Shown in pieces: positions 6,777-14,122 of a stretch of 15,010 nucleotides of DNA. The stretch covers positions 1 to 15,010 of the forward strand of contig CAJWLW010000090.1 in the NCBI GenBank assembly GCA_913042885.1. The letters run 5' to 3'. This DNA comes from an uncultured Lentisphaeria bacterium. GTDB lineage: Bacteria; Verrucomicrobiota; Lentisphaeria; JABSQK01; CAJWLW01. The position numbers and the translations under genes were made by a program. Below the pieces are notes generated by a model that searched no databases, was not told where the DNA came from, and saw only the letters and a program-made list of their open reading frames with translations. Position 1 is the stretch's first letter. The number at the start of each line of letters is the position of its first letter.

Positions 6777-8327
6777 TCAGTCGATGACTAGATACTGTCC
6801 GAAGCGCTTCCGTATATCGCGGCGAACGGCGAGAAATATCGGTGCCGTCATGCGGTCGAGCGGGTTGAAATCATCGGTCAGCAGGATGCCAGCTGGTTTC
6901 AAATCGCTCAGATCAACCTGTTGGCTGATGTACATATCCAAACGCTCACGAACTTGCGGACGTCCCAGTTCGAGTTGCGGCTCCCCGAGTGCTGATTCAG
7001 AGGCGAAGATCACGATGTTGACCTTGCTGCGCTTTGGGAGCATCGACGTATAGGTTGCAATGTACGCATCGACTTCGGGATAGACCGCCTGCACTGTATG
7101 CACGACTGAATGCCAGGATTTTGAATCGAGACCGCGGTCGAAGCCGAAGGCGTTAATGGCGAAGATTCCGCCTTCGTTGAGGTGTTGCCGTGTGATATCG
7201 AAATATTCCCGTGTGAAGAGATGCCAGGGCTGCCGATCGGTATTGAAGACGTCGAGCACGATGAAGTCGTACTTCCTGTTTGAGCGGGCGAAATGGGTAC
7301 GGCCATCTTCGATGTAGATGTCGCCTGTTGATTCGAAGCCGAAATATGTCTTCGCGATGGGTACGATAGCAGCGTCGATCTCGACTATATCGGAAGTGAT
7401 GCCGTAGTGTTCGCTGAAGATCGTTGGTACCAGGCCGCCGCCCAGTCCGATCTGCAGGGAGGTTTTCGCGTTCGGCCGCAGGCATGGCAGCAGTTCCATG
7501 CAGTTGACGTACGGTGCGATGTTTTCGCCGTCACTGGTTCTGACGATGGTGTGCATGACCCCGTCGGTTGAGAGATAGCGCATTTGTTTGATGTCGAGCA
7601 CCTGATGGTTGCCGTAGGCGGAGCGGGTGTGGTGTTTCACGACTTTCGCGTCAACTCTCGGCGCGCCCGTGGCGAGTGCGGCGAGGATCCAGACGCCGGC
7701 GGCGCTGCCGGCGATGGCCTTCTTGCCGTTGAGCAGCAGGCCGCCACCGCCGAGTGCAATCAGGAATGCCGCGATACCCAGCAGCAGCCGGCTGGTCGAG
7801 ACGTATTCGACCAGGACAAACCCGGTGAGTACAGCGCCAATGACACTGCCAAGGGTGGAGACTGCATAGAAAGCGCCAGCAATCCGGCCGGCGCGCTTGA
7901 CCGAACCGATGTTGAGCCGAATGACCATTGGCGATACCATGCCGAGCAGGAGCAGTGATGGCAGAAACAGGATCGTAGCGCTGACGACGGCGCCCATGTG
8001 CATTTCCATGGACTGCGTACCCATCAGTACTTGGTGCCGGCAGGCCTGCAGCAGAATCACGCAGATACCGGCTGCGATCACCGACAAGTGAATTGGCTGT
8101 GGCTTCGGGAAGCGGTCGATGATCAGTCCGCCAACGACGTAGCCGATCGCCAGTGCGACCAGCGTGATGGCGATCAGCGCCGTCCAGATAATGATGGTGG
8201 TGCCGTAGTACGGTGCCATGACGCGAGAACCCAGCAATTCGATGGCGAGGATGGCGGCTCCAGTGACGGTCACATAGAGCAAGTAGCCGGTCAGTCGTCG
8301 GCGCTTGTTTACGGGTTGGTCTGCCAT
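6777..8327 (-). CDS. Seven-helix membrane protein fused to a spermidine-synthase-like domain
   Basis: The 516-residue product has an N-terminal membrane half with about seven hydrophobic segments, roughly at residues 12-34, 40-65, 75-95, 108-135, 145-172, 176-196 and 203-220. A cytosolic domain of the spermidine synthase/methyltransferase fold follows. That domain shows the nucleotide-binding loop IGLGGGLVPTIF, the acidic DIVEID and the strand FIVLDVFNTDRQPWHLF. Known polyamine synthases have an Asp-Ser/Thr-x-Asp-Pro loop at this last position; here it is replaced, so polyamine synthesis is doubtful. The start at 8327 was chosen because MADQPVNKRRR gives a short basic N-terminus ahead of the first helix and avoids overlap with aspS. 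An ATG at 8408 would overlap the aspS end by 38 bases. Neither start has a good ribosome binding site. It is probably last in the hisS-aspS operon and converges on pyrB with a 21-base gap that has no terminator. Confidence 0.8.
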   Translation of the reverse strand: MADQPVNKRRRLTGYLLYVTVTGAAILAIELLGSRVMAPYYGTTIIIWTALIAITLVALAIGYVVGGLIIDRFPKPQPIHLSVIAAGICVILLQACRHQVLMGTQSMEMHMGAVVSATILFLPSLLLLGMVSPMVIRLNIGSVKRAGRIAGAFYAVSTLGSVIGAVLTGFVLVEYVSTSRLLLGIAAFLIALGGGGLLLNGKKAIAGSAAGVWILAALATGAPRVDAKVVKHHTRSAYGNHQVLDIKQMRYLSTDGVMHTIVRTSDGENIAPYVNCMELLPCLRPNAKTSLQIGLGGGLVPTIFSEHYGITSDIVEIDAAIVPIAKTYFGFESTGDIYIEDGRTHFARSNRKYDFIVLDVFNTDRQPWHLFTREYFDITRQHLNEGGIFAINAFGFDRGLDSKSWHSVVHTVQAVYPEVDAYIATYTSMLPKRSKVNIVIFASESALGEPQLELGRPQVRERLDMYISQQVDLSDLKPAGILLTDDFNPLDRMTAPIFLAVRRDIRKRFGQYLVID

Positions 8328-8370
8328 GCCTGCGTTTGCGGTGGATTGTGGCGGCGGGTGTACTGGAGCG

Positions 8371-10140
8371 TCACTGAGCAGGCGGGGCGATAGCGATCCC
8401 CAGCTCATCGAGCTGCGGTTGATCGACGGTGCTTGGCGATTCGGTCATCAGGCAGGATGCCTTTGTCGTCTTCGGAAAGGCGATGACATCGCGGATGGAA
8501 TCGGCGCCGGTGAGCAACATGACGATGCGGTCGAAACCGAGGGCGATACCGCCGTGTGGCGGGGCGCCCAGCGACAGGGCTTCGAGCAGATGGCCGAAGC
8601 GCAGCTGTGCTTCTTCGCTGTCGATACCGAGGACCTTGAACATCTGCGCCTGCAGCTCGGAATTGTGGATTCGAATGCTGCCGCCACCGATTTCGACACC
8701 GTTGAGTACCACATCGTAAGCGCGTGCCCGCACCGCAGCCGGTTCGGCTTCGAGCCGCTCGACATCTTCCGCCACCGGGCTGGTGAAGGGATGATGCATG
8801 GCGTGGTACTGGTCTTCCTCCTCATCGTAATCGAATACCGGGAAGTCGTGTACCCAGAGGAAGTTGTACTGATCCTCGGGAATCAGTCCGGCAGCCGTGG
8901 CGATTTCGAGGCGCAGCCGCCCCAGGGCGTTCCACACGATCGGCTGCTTGTCCGCGACGATGAGGACGATATCGCCGGGCTCGGCGCCGCAGGTTTCGAC
9001 AATGTTGTCGAGTTGCTCGTCGGTGAAGAACTTGGCGATGGACGATTTGCGTTCGCCGTTTTCTTCGATCTTGATGGTCGCGAGCCCTTTCGCCTTGAAC
9101 AGCTTGACGACCTCTGTCCATTCGTCGACTTTTTTGCGTGAGGCGCCGGCGGCCAGTCCCTTTGCGGTAATAGCTTTGACGACACCGCCGTCGTCGACGG
9201 CACCGCGGAAGACTTTGAAGTCGCAGGTGCGGGCGACATGGCAAAGATCGACCAGCAGCATGTCGAAACGCGTGTCGGGCTTGTCGGAGCCGTAGGTGTC
9301 CATGGCGGTGCGGTAGTCCATGCGCGGGAACGGCGTCTGGATGTCGATGCCTTTTATCTCGCTCATGACGGCGACGAGCATGCCTTCGATTGTCTGGTAA
9401 ATATCTTCTTCGCTGACGAAGGACATCTCGACATCGATCTGGGAGAACTCCGGCTGCCGGTCGGCTCGCAGATCTTCGTCGCGAAAGCAATGTGCGATCT
9501 GGAAATAGCGTTCGATACCGCCGACCATGAGGATCTGTTTGTACTGCTGCGGGGCTTGCGGCAGGGCGTAGAACTGGCCTGGGAAGACGCGGCTCGGAAC
9601 GAGATAGTCGCGGGCGCCTTCCGGTGTGCTCTTCGACAGGATCGGGGTTTCAACTTCGATGAAGTCGTTGCGATCGAAGTAGTCGCGGATGATCTTCGCG
9701 GTGCGGTGGCGCAGGCGCAGGTTGGCTCCGACGTTGGACCGGCGCATTTCCAGATAGCGATATTTCAGGCGGATATCTTCGTTGGTCTGTGGATCATCGA
9801 GATTATACGGCATCGATTTCGAGCGGTTTTCGATTTCGAAGGTTGTGACGCCAACCTCTATCTCGCCGGTATCGATCTTTTTGTTGATCATGTCCGACGG
9901 GCGTTCGTTGACAACTCCGGTGGCGGTGACCACCCATTCCTCGCGGATGGGTCGGGCGGTTTCGGCGGCCGCGGGTGATTCTTCCGGGTTGATGACCAGT
10001 TGGGTCAACCCTTCACGGTCCCGCAGATCGATGAAAATGAGACCGCCCAGGTCACGTCGGCTGTTGACCCAGCCGGTGAGTGTGACCGTTTCGTTGGCGT
10101 TGATTGTGGTAAGGGCGCCGCAGGTGTGGGTGCGTTTCAT
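8371..10140 (-). CDS. aspS: Aspartyl-tRNA synthetase, bacterial type
   Basis: Charges tRNA-Asp with aspartate. The 589-residue length and domain order (OB-fold anticodon domain, class II core, GAD insertion, core) are those of bacterial AspRS. Visible: [21 protein letters not shown] (24-44) in the OB fold; [13 protein letters not shown] (172-184); motif 2 [14 protein letters not shown] (219-232); a GAD-type insertion around 290-400; HHPFTSP (449-455); and motif 3 GGIALGFDR (530-538). Leu31 sits where non-discriminating enzymes usually have His, which favours a tRNA-Asp-specific enzyme. The second specificity region (RPSDMIN) matches neither class cleanly. The ATG lies 2 bases past the hisS stop, with GAGG 7 bases upstream inside the hisS end, so translation is probably coupled. 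Confidence 0.98.
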   Translation of the reverse strand: MKRTHTCGALTTINANETVTLTGWVNSRRDLGGLIFIDLRDREGLTQLVINPEESPAAAETARPIREEWVVTATGVVNERPSDMINKKIDTGEIEVGVTTFEIENRSKSMPYNLDDPQTNEDIRLKYRYLEMRRSNVGANLRLRHRTAKIIRDYFDRNDFIEVETPILSKSTPEGARDYLVPSRVFPGQFYALPQAPQQYKQILMVGGIERYFQIAHCFRDEDLRADRQPEFSQIDVEMSFVSEEDIYQTIEGMLVAVMSEIKGIDIQTPFPRMDYRTAMDTYGSDKPDTRFDMLLVDLCHVARTCDFKVFRGAVDDGGVVKAITAKGLAAGASRKKVDEWTEVVKLFKAKGLATIKIEENGERKSSIAKFFTDEQLDNIVETCGAEPGDIVLIVADKQPIVWNALGRLRLEIATAAGLIPEDQYNFLWVHDFPVFDYDEEEDQYHAMHHPFTSPVAEDVERLEAEPAAVRARAYDVVLNGVEIGGGSIRIHNSELQAQMFKVLGIDSEEAQLRFGHLLEALSLGAPPHGGIALGFDRIVMLLTGADSIRDVIAFPKTTKASCLMTESPSTVDQPQLDELGIAIAPPAQ

Positions 10141-10142
10141 TT

Positions 10143-11438
10143 CTATTCCTCAGCATGGGCGGTCCCGATAAACCGCGCGTTGAGAATGGATTGGAGGTGT
10201 GCGGGCAGATCGTCAATGGCGATCTCCAACTGTTCGGAAGCGGACAGGTTCTTGCACACGACCATGTCACGGACCAGCTCGTGGTCACCCCGGATGAGCG
10301 CCGCAGGCGCTTCGAGCTTGTTGGCTGTGCGCATCTGTGCCTTGGTTCCGCGGCCCTGCAGGTCCATGGCGATACGAAAACCCTGGCTGCGCAGATCGCG
10401 AGCAAGTTTTATGTTGGCGGCAAAGGCCTCTTCGCCGATGCTGACCAGGTATGCATCGATGCCGTTCTCGGTCGCGGTCGCAACGCCGAGCTCGTGGCGA
10501 GCCAGGATGAGTCGCTCCATGCCGATGGCGAAACCGGTGCCGTAAACCATCTTGTTGTGGCCCGGCACTTCGATGGCATAGCGTCCACCGCCGGCCAGCG
10601 AGTTCTGAGCGCCGATGCCGTCGAAGGCGATTTCGTAGACGGTGTGCTCGTAATAATCGAGGCCGCGCACCAGCCGAGGGTCGACGGTGTACGGCAGGCC
10701 AAGCAGATCGAGACGGTCGCAGGCGCGCTGGAAAAAATCGCGGCTTTCGGCGCTGAGCAGATCCGTGATTGCCGGCGCACCGGCGACGATGTTGCAGCAG
10801 GTCTCGTTCTTGCAATCAAGGATGCGCCAGACATTTGTTTCGAGTCGGCGCTGGCAGTCTTCGCACATGTCGTCGAGGTGATCGCGAAAGTACGCGGTCA
10901 GCGTGTCGGCGATCTTCGGGCGATCGGCGATGGTGCCGCGGCTGTTGACGAGGAGGCGGGTGTTGCGGATGCCGATGGCGTCGAAGTAGCGCATCAGCAT
11001 TTCAATCGTTTCGATGTCTGTTTCTGGCGCCACAGTCCCGACGCACTCGGCGCCGATTTGGTGGAACTGGCGCTTGCGTCCGGCGGCCGGGCGCTCGCCG
11101 CGGAACATCGGGCCGATGTAGTAGACCCGTTTTTCGTCGCCCTGCGGAATACCGTTGTCGACCAAGGCGCGAATGATGCCGGCGGTTCCTTCCGGGCGCA
11201 GGGTGAGGCTGCGCCCGCCGCGGTCCTCGAAGGTATACATCTCTTTCTGCACGACATCGGTCTGCTCACCGATACTGCGCTCGAAGATGGCGGTGCGTTC
11301 CATGACCGGGGTGCGCAGCTCGCCGTAACCGTAGAGGCCGAAAACACGGCGGGCTTCGGTCTCCAGCAACAGCCATTCGGCGATCTCGGCAGGAAATATA
11401 TCGGACGTGCCTGGAATTGGTTCTGTCTTTTTACCCAT
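10143..11438 (-). CDS. hisS: Histidyl-tRNA synthetase
   Basis: Charges tRNA-His. The 431-residue protein carries the class II motifs: [12 protein letters not shown] (76-86), motif 2 with [11 protein letters not shown] (121-131), the histidine-specific [14 protein letters not shown] (256-269), AGGGRY (282-287) and motif 3 GFAIGMERL (302-310), then an anticodon-binding domain. The insertion domain has a CEDC...CKNETCC cysteine set (192, 195, 209, 214, 215) that could bind zinc. The ATG at 11438 was chosen because [13 protein letters not shown] aligns with the usual HisRS start. An in-frame ATG at 11471 would lie inside a hairpin and add 11 unconserved residues. There is no Shine-Dalgarno; a U-rich hairpin tail ends directly at the ATG. 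It is first in the hisS-aspS-membrane protein operon. Confidence 0.97.
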   Translation of the reverse strand: MGKKTEPIPGTSDIFPAEIAEWLLLETEARRVFGLYGYGELRTPVMERTAIFERSIGEQTDVVQKEMYTFEDRGGRSLTLRPEGTAGIIRALVDNGIPQGDEKRVYYIGPMFRGERPAAGRKRQFHQIGAECVGTVAPETDIETIEMLMRYFDAIGIRNTRLLVNSRGTIADRPKIADTLTAYFRDHLDDMCEDCQRRLETNVWRILDCKNETCCNIVAGAPAITDLLSAESRDFFQRACDRLDLLGLPYTVDPRLVRGLDYYEHTVYEIAFDGIGAQNSLAGGGRYAIEVPGHNKMVYGTGFAIGMERLILARHELGVATATENGIDAYLVSIGEEAFAANIKLARDLRSQGFRIAMDLQGRGTKAQMRTANKLEAPAALIRGDHELVRDMVVCKNLSASEQLEIAIDDLPAHLQSILNARFIGTAHAEE

Positions 11439-11481
11439 GTAAAGAAAAGTGCTTGATTGCAATAAGGGCAACCAAGCACTT
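11439..11481 (-). terminator. Hairpin plus U-tract between HU and hisS (terminator or attenuator)
   Basis: The arms AAGTGCTTG (11447-11455) and CAAGCACTT (11473-11481) pair perfectly. After one mismatch, TTGC (11457-11460) pairs with GCAA (11468-11471) around a 7-base loop. On the minus strand the stem is followed by TTCTTTAC, a U-rich tail that includes the last Ts of the stem, and then at once by the hisS ATG. In the plus direction no T-run follows. It fits an intrinsic terminator for the HU transcript, but its position against hisS leaves no room for a promoter after it. Confidence 0.7.
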
Positions 11482-11503
11482 GGTAAAACGTCCGCTTTTT
11501 GAA

Positions 11504-11520
11504 CCGGCAGCGTTTGCCGG
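11504..11520 (-). other. Second perfect hairpin in the HU-hisS spacer
   Basis: CCGGCA (11504-11509) and TGCCGG (11515-11520) form a 6-bp GC-rich stem with a 5-base loop, just after the HU stop codon. No T-run follows on either strand; on the minus strand TTCAAAAAG follows. It may stabilise the HU mRNA end or belong to a leader structure upstream of hisS. Confidence 0.45.
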
Positions 11521-11527
11521 CGACTGA

Positions 11528-11836
11528 TCAGCCCAGTGGCTGTTCGGAAATCTCGTCAAGGCGGCTGACCTTTTCACGCATGATCTTGCCGGGCTTGAAC
11601 TTAACTACGGTTCGTTCGGGAATCTGCACCGTGTTTGCTGGTTCGTTCGGGTTGCGGCCGATGCGTTCTTTACGCTTTTTCAACGTAAACACACCGAAGT
11701 TACGCAATTCGACACCGCGACCTGCACCGAGTTCATTGATCACATGATCGAGTGTTTTTTGCACCACTTCGGTGACATCGCGTTGATTCAACCCCGTCTC
11801 AGTCGCTATTCTTACAACCAAGTCACGCTTTGTCAT
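11528..11836 (-). CDS. HU/IHF-family DNA-binding protein
   Basis: Small nucleoid protein that bends DNA as a dimer. The 102-residue protein shows the N-terminal helices (MTKRDLVVRIATETGL), the conserved core ELRNFGVFTLKKR (43-55), and the DNA-gripping arm with Arg61-Asn62-Pro63, where Pro63 is the intercalating proline of the family. It ends with VVKFKPGKIMRE, the usual HU/IHF closing strand, plus about a dozen extra residues. The Shine-Dalgarno GAGG sits 6 bases before the ATG. A good promoter lies about 90 bases upstream and a hairpin with a U-tract lies downstream, so it is probably a single-gene transcript. HU and IHF alpha/beta subtypes cannot be separated from the sequence alone. Confidence 0.95.
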   Translation of the reverse strand: MTKRDLVVRIATETGLNQRDVTEVVQKTLDHVINELGAGRGVELRNFGVFTLKKRKERIGRNPNEPANTVQIPERTVVKFKPGKIMREKVSRLDEISEQPLG

Positions 11837-11926
11837 GACGTACCTCGTGAGCCTTCCAGATGTTTGGCACGGGCACTATGCCGAGTAGGTAGGCAAAATG
11901 CTCCGCAAAAAGTCGTTAACAGTTGG

Positions 11927-11955
11927 ATAGTAACACACAACATACGCAGAGGCAA
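11927..11955 (-). promoter_or_regulatory. Putative sigma70-type promoter for the HU gene
   Basis: On the minus strand TTGCCT (11950-11955) and TACTAT (11927-11932) are 17 bases apart, which is optimal sigma70 spacing. The predicted transcript start is about 85 bases before the HU ATG. Confidence 0.5.
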
Positions 11956-12010
11956 GCTGTAATGGAAAAAATATTTGGCCGCCGATTTGTTGTGGGTTCA
12001 ACTGCCGCTT

Positions 12011-12038
12011 TTGAAATTTTACGTGCTTCTCGTATCTT
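12011..12038 (+). promoter_or_regulatory. Putative promoter of the broken symporter genes
   Basis: TTGAAA (12011-12016) and TATCTT (12033-12038) are separated by 16 bases. A strong Shine-Dalgarno, GGAGG at 12086-12090, stands just before the ATG at 12095. The control elements therefore look intact although the genes are not. Confidence 0.4.
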
Positions 12039-12094
12039 TGGACACTTTCAGCACTGCACCTGCGGGCTGAGCTACCATACATCGGGGAGGGGAG

Positions 12095-12407
12095 ATGCCT
12101 GAATTAAGCAACGAAGAGGCGTCGCGACGTCAGGGGTATTGGCGTAAGAACCTGCAATACCTGGCGATTCTGCTGGTCATCTGGTTTGTCGTTTCTTACG
12201 GCTGCGCCATCCTGTTTGTCGATTATCTGGACCAGTGGGAGATGTTCGGTTTCAACCTGGGATTCTGGTATGCTCAGCCGGGTGCGATGATATGTCTTTG
12301 TTGTCCTGATCTTTGTCTACGTCTGGCTGATGAATCGTCTGGACCGGAAATTCGACATGCGTGAGGACGACGAGCCGTCGGCCACCGATGCGGGGGTGAG
12401 TTCATGA
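12095..12407 (+). pseudogene. Sodium/solute symporter small subunit (DUF4212, VC_2705 type), frameshifted
   Basis: Partner of the large SSS-family subunit, with two membrane helices. The frame from 12095 gives YWRKNLQYLAILLVIWFVVSY, then FNLGFWYAQPGAM, both typical of the family. One extra A at about 12290 then throws it into a nonsense tail that stops at 12364. Skipping that base restores YVFVVLIFVYVWLMNRLDRKF and a hydrophilic end, stopping at the TGA 12405-12407. That stop overlaps the ATG of the large subunit (ATGA), the usual coupling in this gene pair. About 65 of roughly 104 residues are in the start frame. The restored second helix is well conserved, so the damage looks recent or could be a base-call error. 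Confidence 0.85.
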
Positions 12408-14076
12408 TGTTTGCCGCACTATCGATCAAGGAATGGACGGCGATCATCGTGCTGGCCACATTCGCGCTTTACATCGGCATCGCCTAGTGGTCCCGTGCCG
12501 GTTCGACCGGCGAGTTCTACGTGGCTGCTAAAAGCGTTTCGCCATGGGCCAACGGCGCTGCAACTGCTGCGGACTGGATGTCGGCAGCCTCCTTCTTGAG
12601 CATGGCCGGGATCATTTCCTTTGCCGGGCGCGACGGGTGTCGTTATCTGATGGGGTGGACCGGGGCTATGTTCTGCTGGCCCTCCTGTTGGCGTCGTATT
12701 TTCCAGATTTCTCGACGTCTCCGTGAATTTGGGTGTGATAATCGGCATGGCCATTGTCCTGACGTATGCGGTGCTCGGCGGCATGAAAGGGATATACGCA
12801 GGTGGCGCAGTATTGCGTGCTGATCTTTGCGTTCATGGTACCGGCGATATTCATTTCCTTTACGCTGACTGGCAACGTCATACCGCAGTTCGGGTTTGGC
12901 GCCGACCTGGTCTCCGAACCGGGTGTTTCTCTGCTGGAGAAGCTTGACGGCCTGCATCAGGACCTGGGCTTCGAGAAATTTACCGATGGCAAGAAGAGTA
13001 CCGTGGACATGTTCTGCATTACGGCGGCGTTGATGGTTGGCACAGCGGGATTGCCGCATGTCATTATCCGGTTCTTTACCGTCAAGAAAGTCCGGGACGC
13101 CCGGTTGTCCGCCGGGATTGCCCTGCTGTTCATCACTCTGCTGTACACCACTGCGCCGGCTGTAGCGGTTTTCGCACGGACGAATCTGCTGCAGGCGATT
13201 CCGGGCAAAGCCTACGCCGAGCTGCCGACGTGGTTTCAGACGTGGGAGAACACCGACATGCTGGTCTGGGTCGACAAGGACGGCGACGGCAAGGTGAAAT
13301 ACGGCCCGGGCAAGCCCTTCGAGAAAAAGCCGAAGTCGCTGGGCGAAACTGTCCGGGTCGGCGACAAGGACGTCGAGAAGCGCGGCCCGCATGGCCAGCG
13401 GTTGTGGGCGAACACGTTGACCGACAACGACAACGAGCTCTACATCGACCGCGACATCATGGTACTGGCGAATCCGGAGATGGCTGGCCTGGCGCCCTGG
13501 GTGATTGCTCTGGTAGCAGCTGGTGGTCTGGCGGCGGCGCTGTCGACTGCGGCTGGATTGCTGCTGGTTATTTCGACGGCGATCTCGCATGATCTGATGA
13601 AGAAGGTGATCATGCCGAAGATCAACGACAAGCAGGAACTTCTGTTCGCCCGTCTGGCAGCGGTCGTAGCAGTCGCGATCGCCGGTTTGTTCGGCATCTA
13701 CCCGCCCGGATTCGTGGCGGAAGTGGTGGCCTTTGCGTTCGGCCTTGCGGCGTCGAGCTTCTTCCCGATCATCGTGCTGGGCATCTTCTGGAAGCGCATG
13801 AACCGGGAGGGCGCTATTGCCGGCATGGTCTGCGGTATCCTGTTCACCGGTTGCTACATTATCTACTTCCGGTTCCCGCAACTGGTGGAGTTTCTGGGGA
13901 TGACGCCGCTGAAGGACGAGGCGAGCAACTGGCTGTGGGGCATATCGCCGGAAGGCATCGGGACGCTGGGAATGGTGCTGAATTTTTCCGTGGCGATCAT
14001 TGTCAGTCTGTCGACAGCGCCGCCGCCGGAGAAGATCCAGGATCTGGTGGGGGGCATCCGCATACCGCGGGGGTAG
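12404..14076 (+). pseudogene. Sodium/solute symporter large subunit (SSS family, VC_2705 type), multiply disrupted
   Basis: Remnant of a sodium-coupled solute permease related to ActP. The start MMFAALSIKEWTAIIV is followed by TAG at 12485-12487, where the family has Trp ([19 protein letters not shown]). The frame then reads [24 protein letters not shown] up to WTG, where one G is missing from the run at 12662-12665. GYVLLALLL continues in a second frame. Near 12690 a deletion, by comparison with family members I recall, removes roughly 45 to 50 codons and joins to [16 protein letters not shown] in a third frame. About 5 bases are lost near 12795 after GGMKGI. From 12799 ([12 protein letters not shown]) a single open frame runs to 14076, including the extramembrane insertion and AALSTAAGLLLVIS. 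Function as encoded is not possible for the full protein. Confidence 0.9.
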
Positions 14077-14122
14077 GGCGAACCCGTTCTTCGCGTGGCT
14101 GCGAGTATCGTCCGATCGACTG

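Noticed and set aside
8328..8408. Earlier ATG at 8408 for the membrane/spermidine-synthase-like protein
   Set aside because: It overlaps the aspS end, has no Shine-Dalgarno, and adds a Pro-rich unconserved leader; kept only as an alternative.
8305..9978. Two long plus-strand open frames opposite aspS
   Set aside because: Both are shadows of aspS codons with no independent motif or start signal.
10155..11456. 433-codon open frame on the plus strand opposite hisS
   Set aside because: It is fully antisense to a well-supported hisS, shows no recognisable motif, and has no promoter or ribosome binding site; long antisense frames are common opposite GC-rich synthetase genes.
11837..12094. RNA gene in the spacer between HU and the symporter
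   Set aside because: No tRNA fold or known RNA motif is seen; the sequence is explained by two divergent promoters and leaders.
12280..12300. Programmed frameshift in the symporter small subunit
   Set aside because: There is no slippery heptamer or stimulatory hairpin, and the next gene is also broken, so simple mutation or sequence error is more likely.
12485..12487. In-frame TAG read as a recoded or reassigned codon
   Set aside because: TAG ends intact genes in the same window (arsC, NYN gene), and the same gene also has frameshifts and a deletion.
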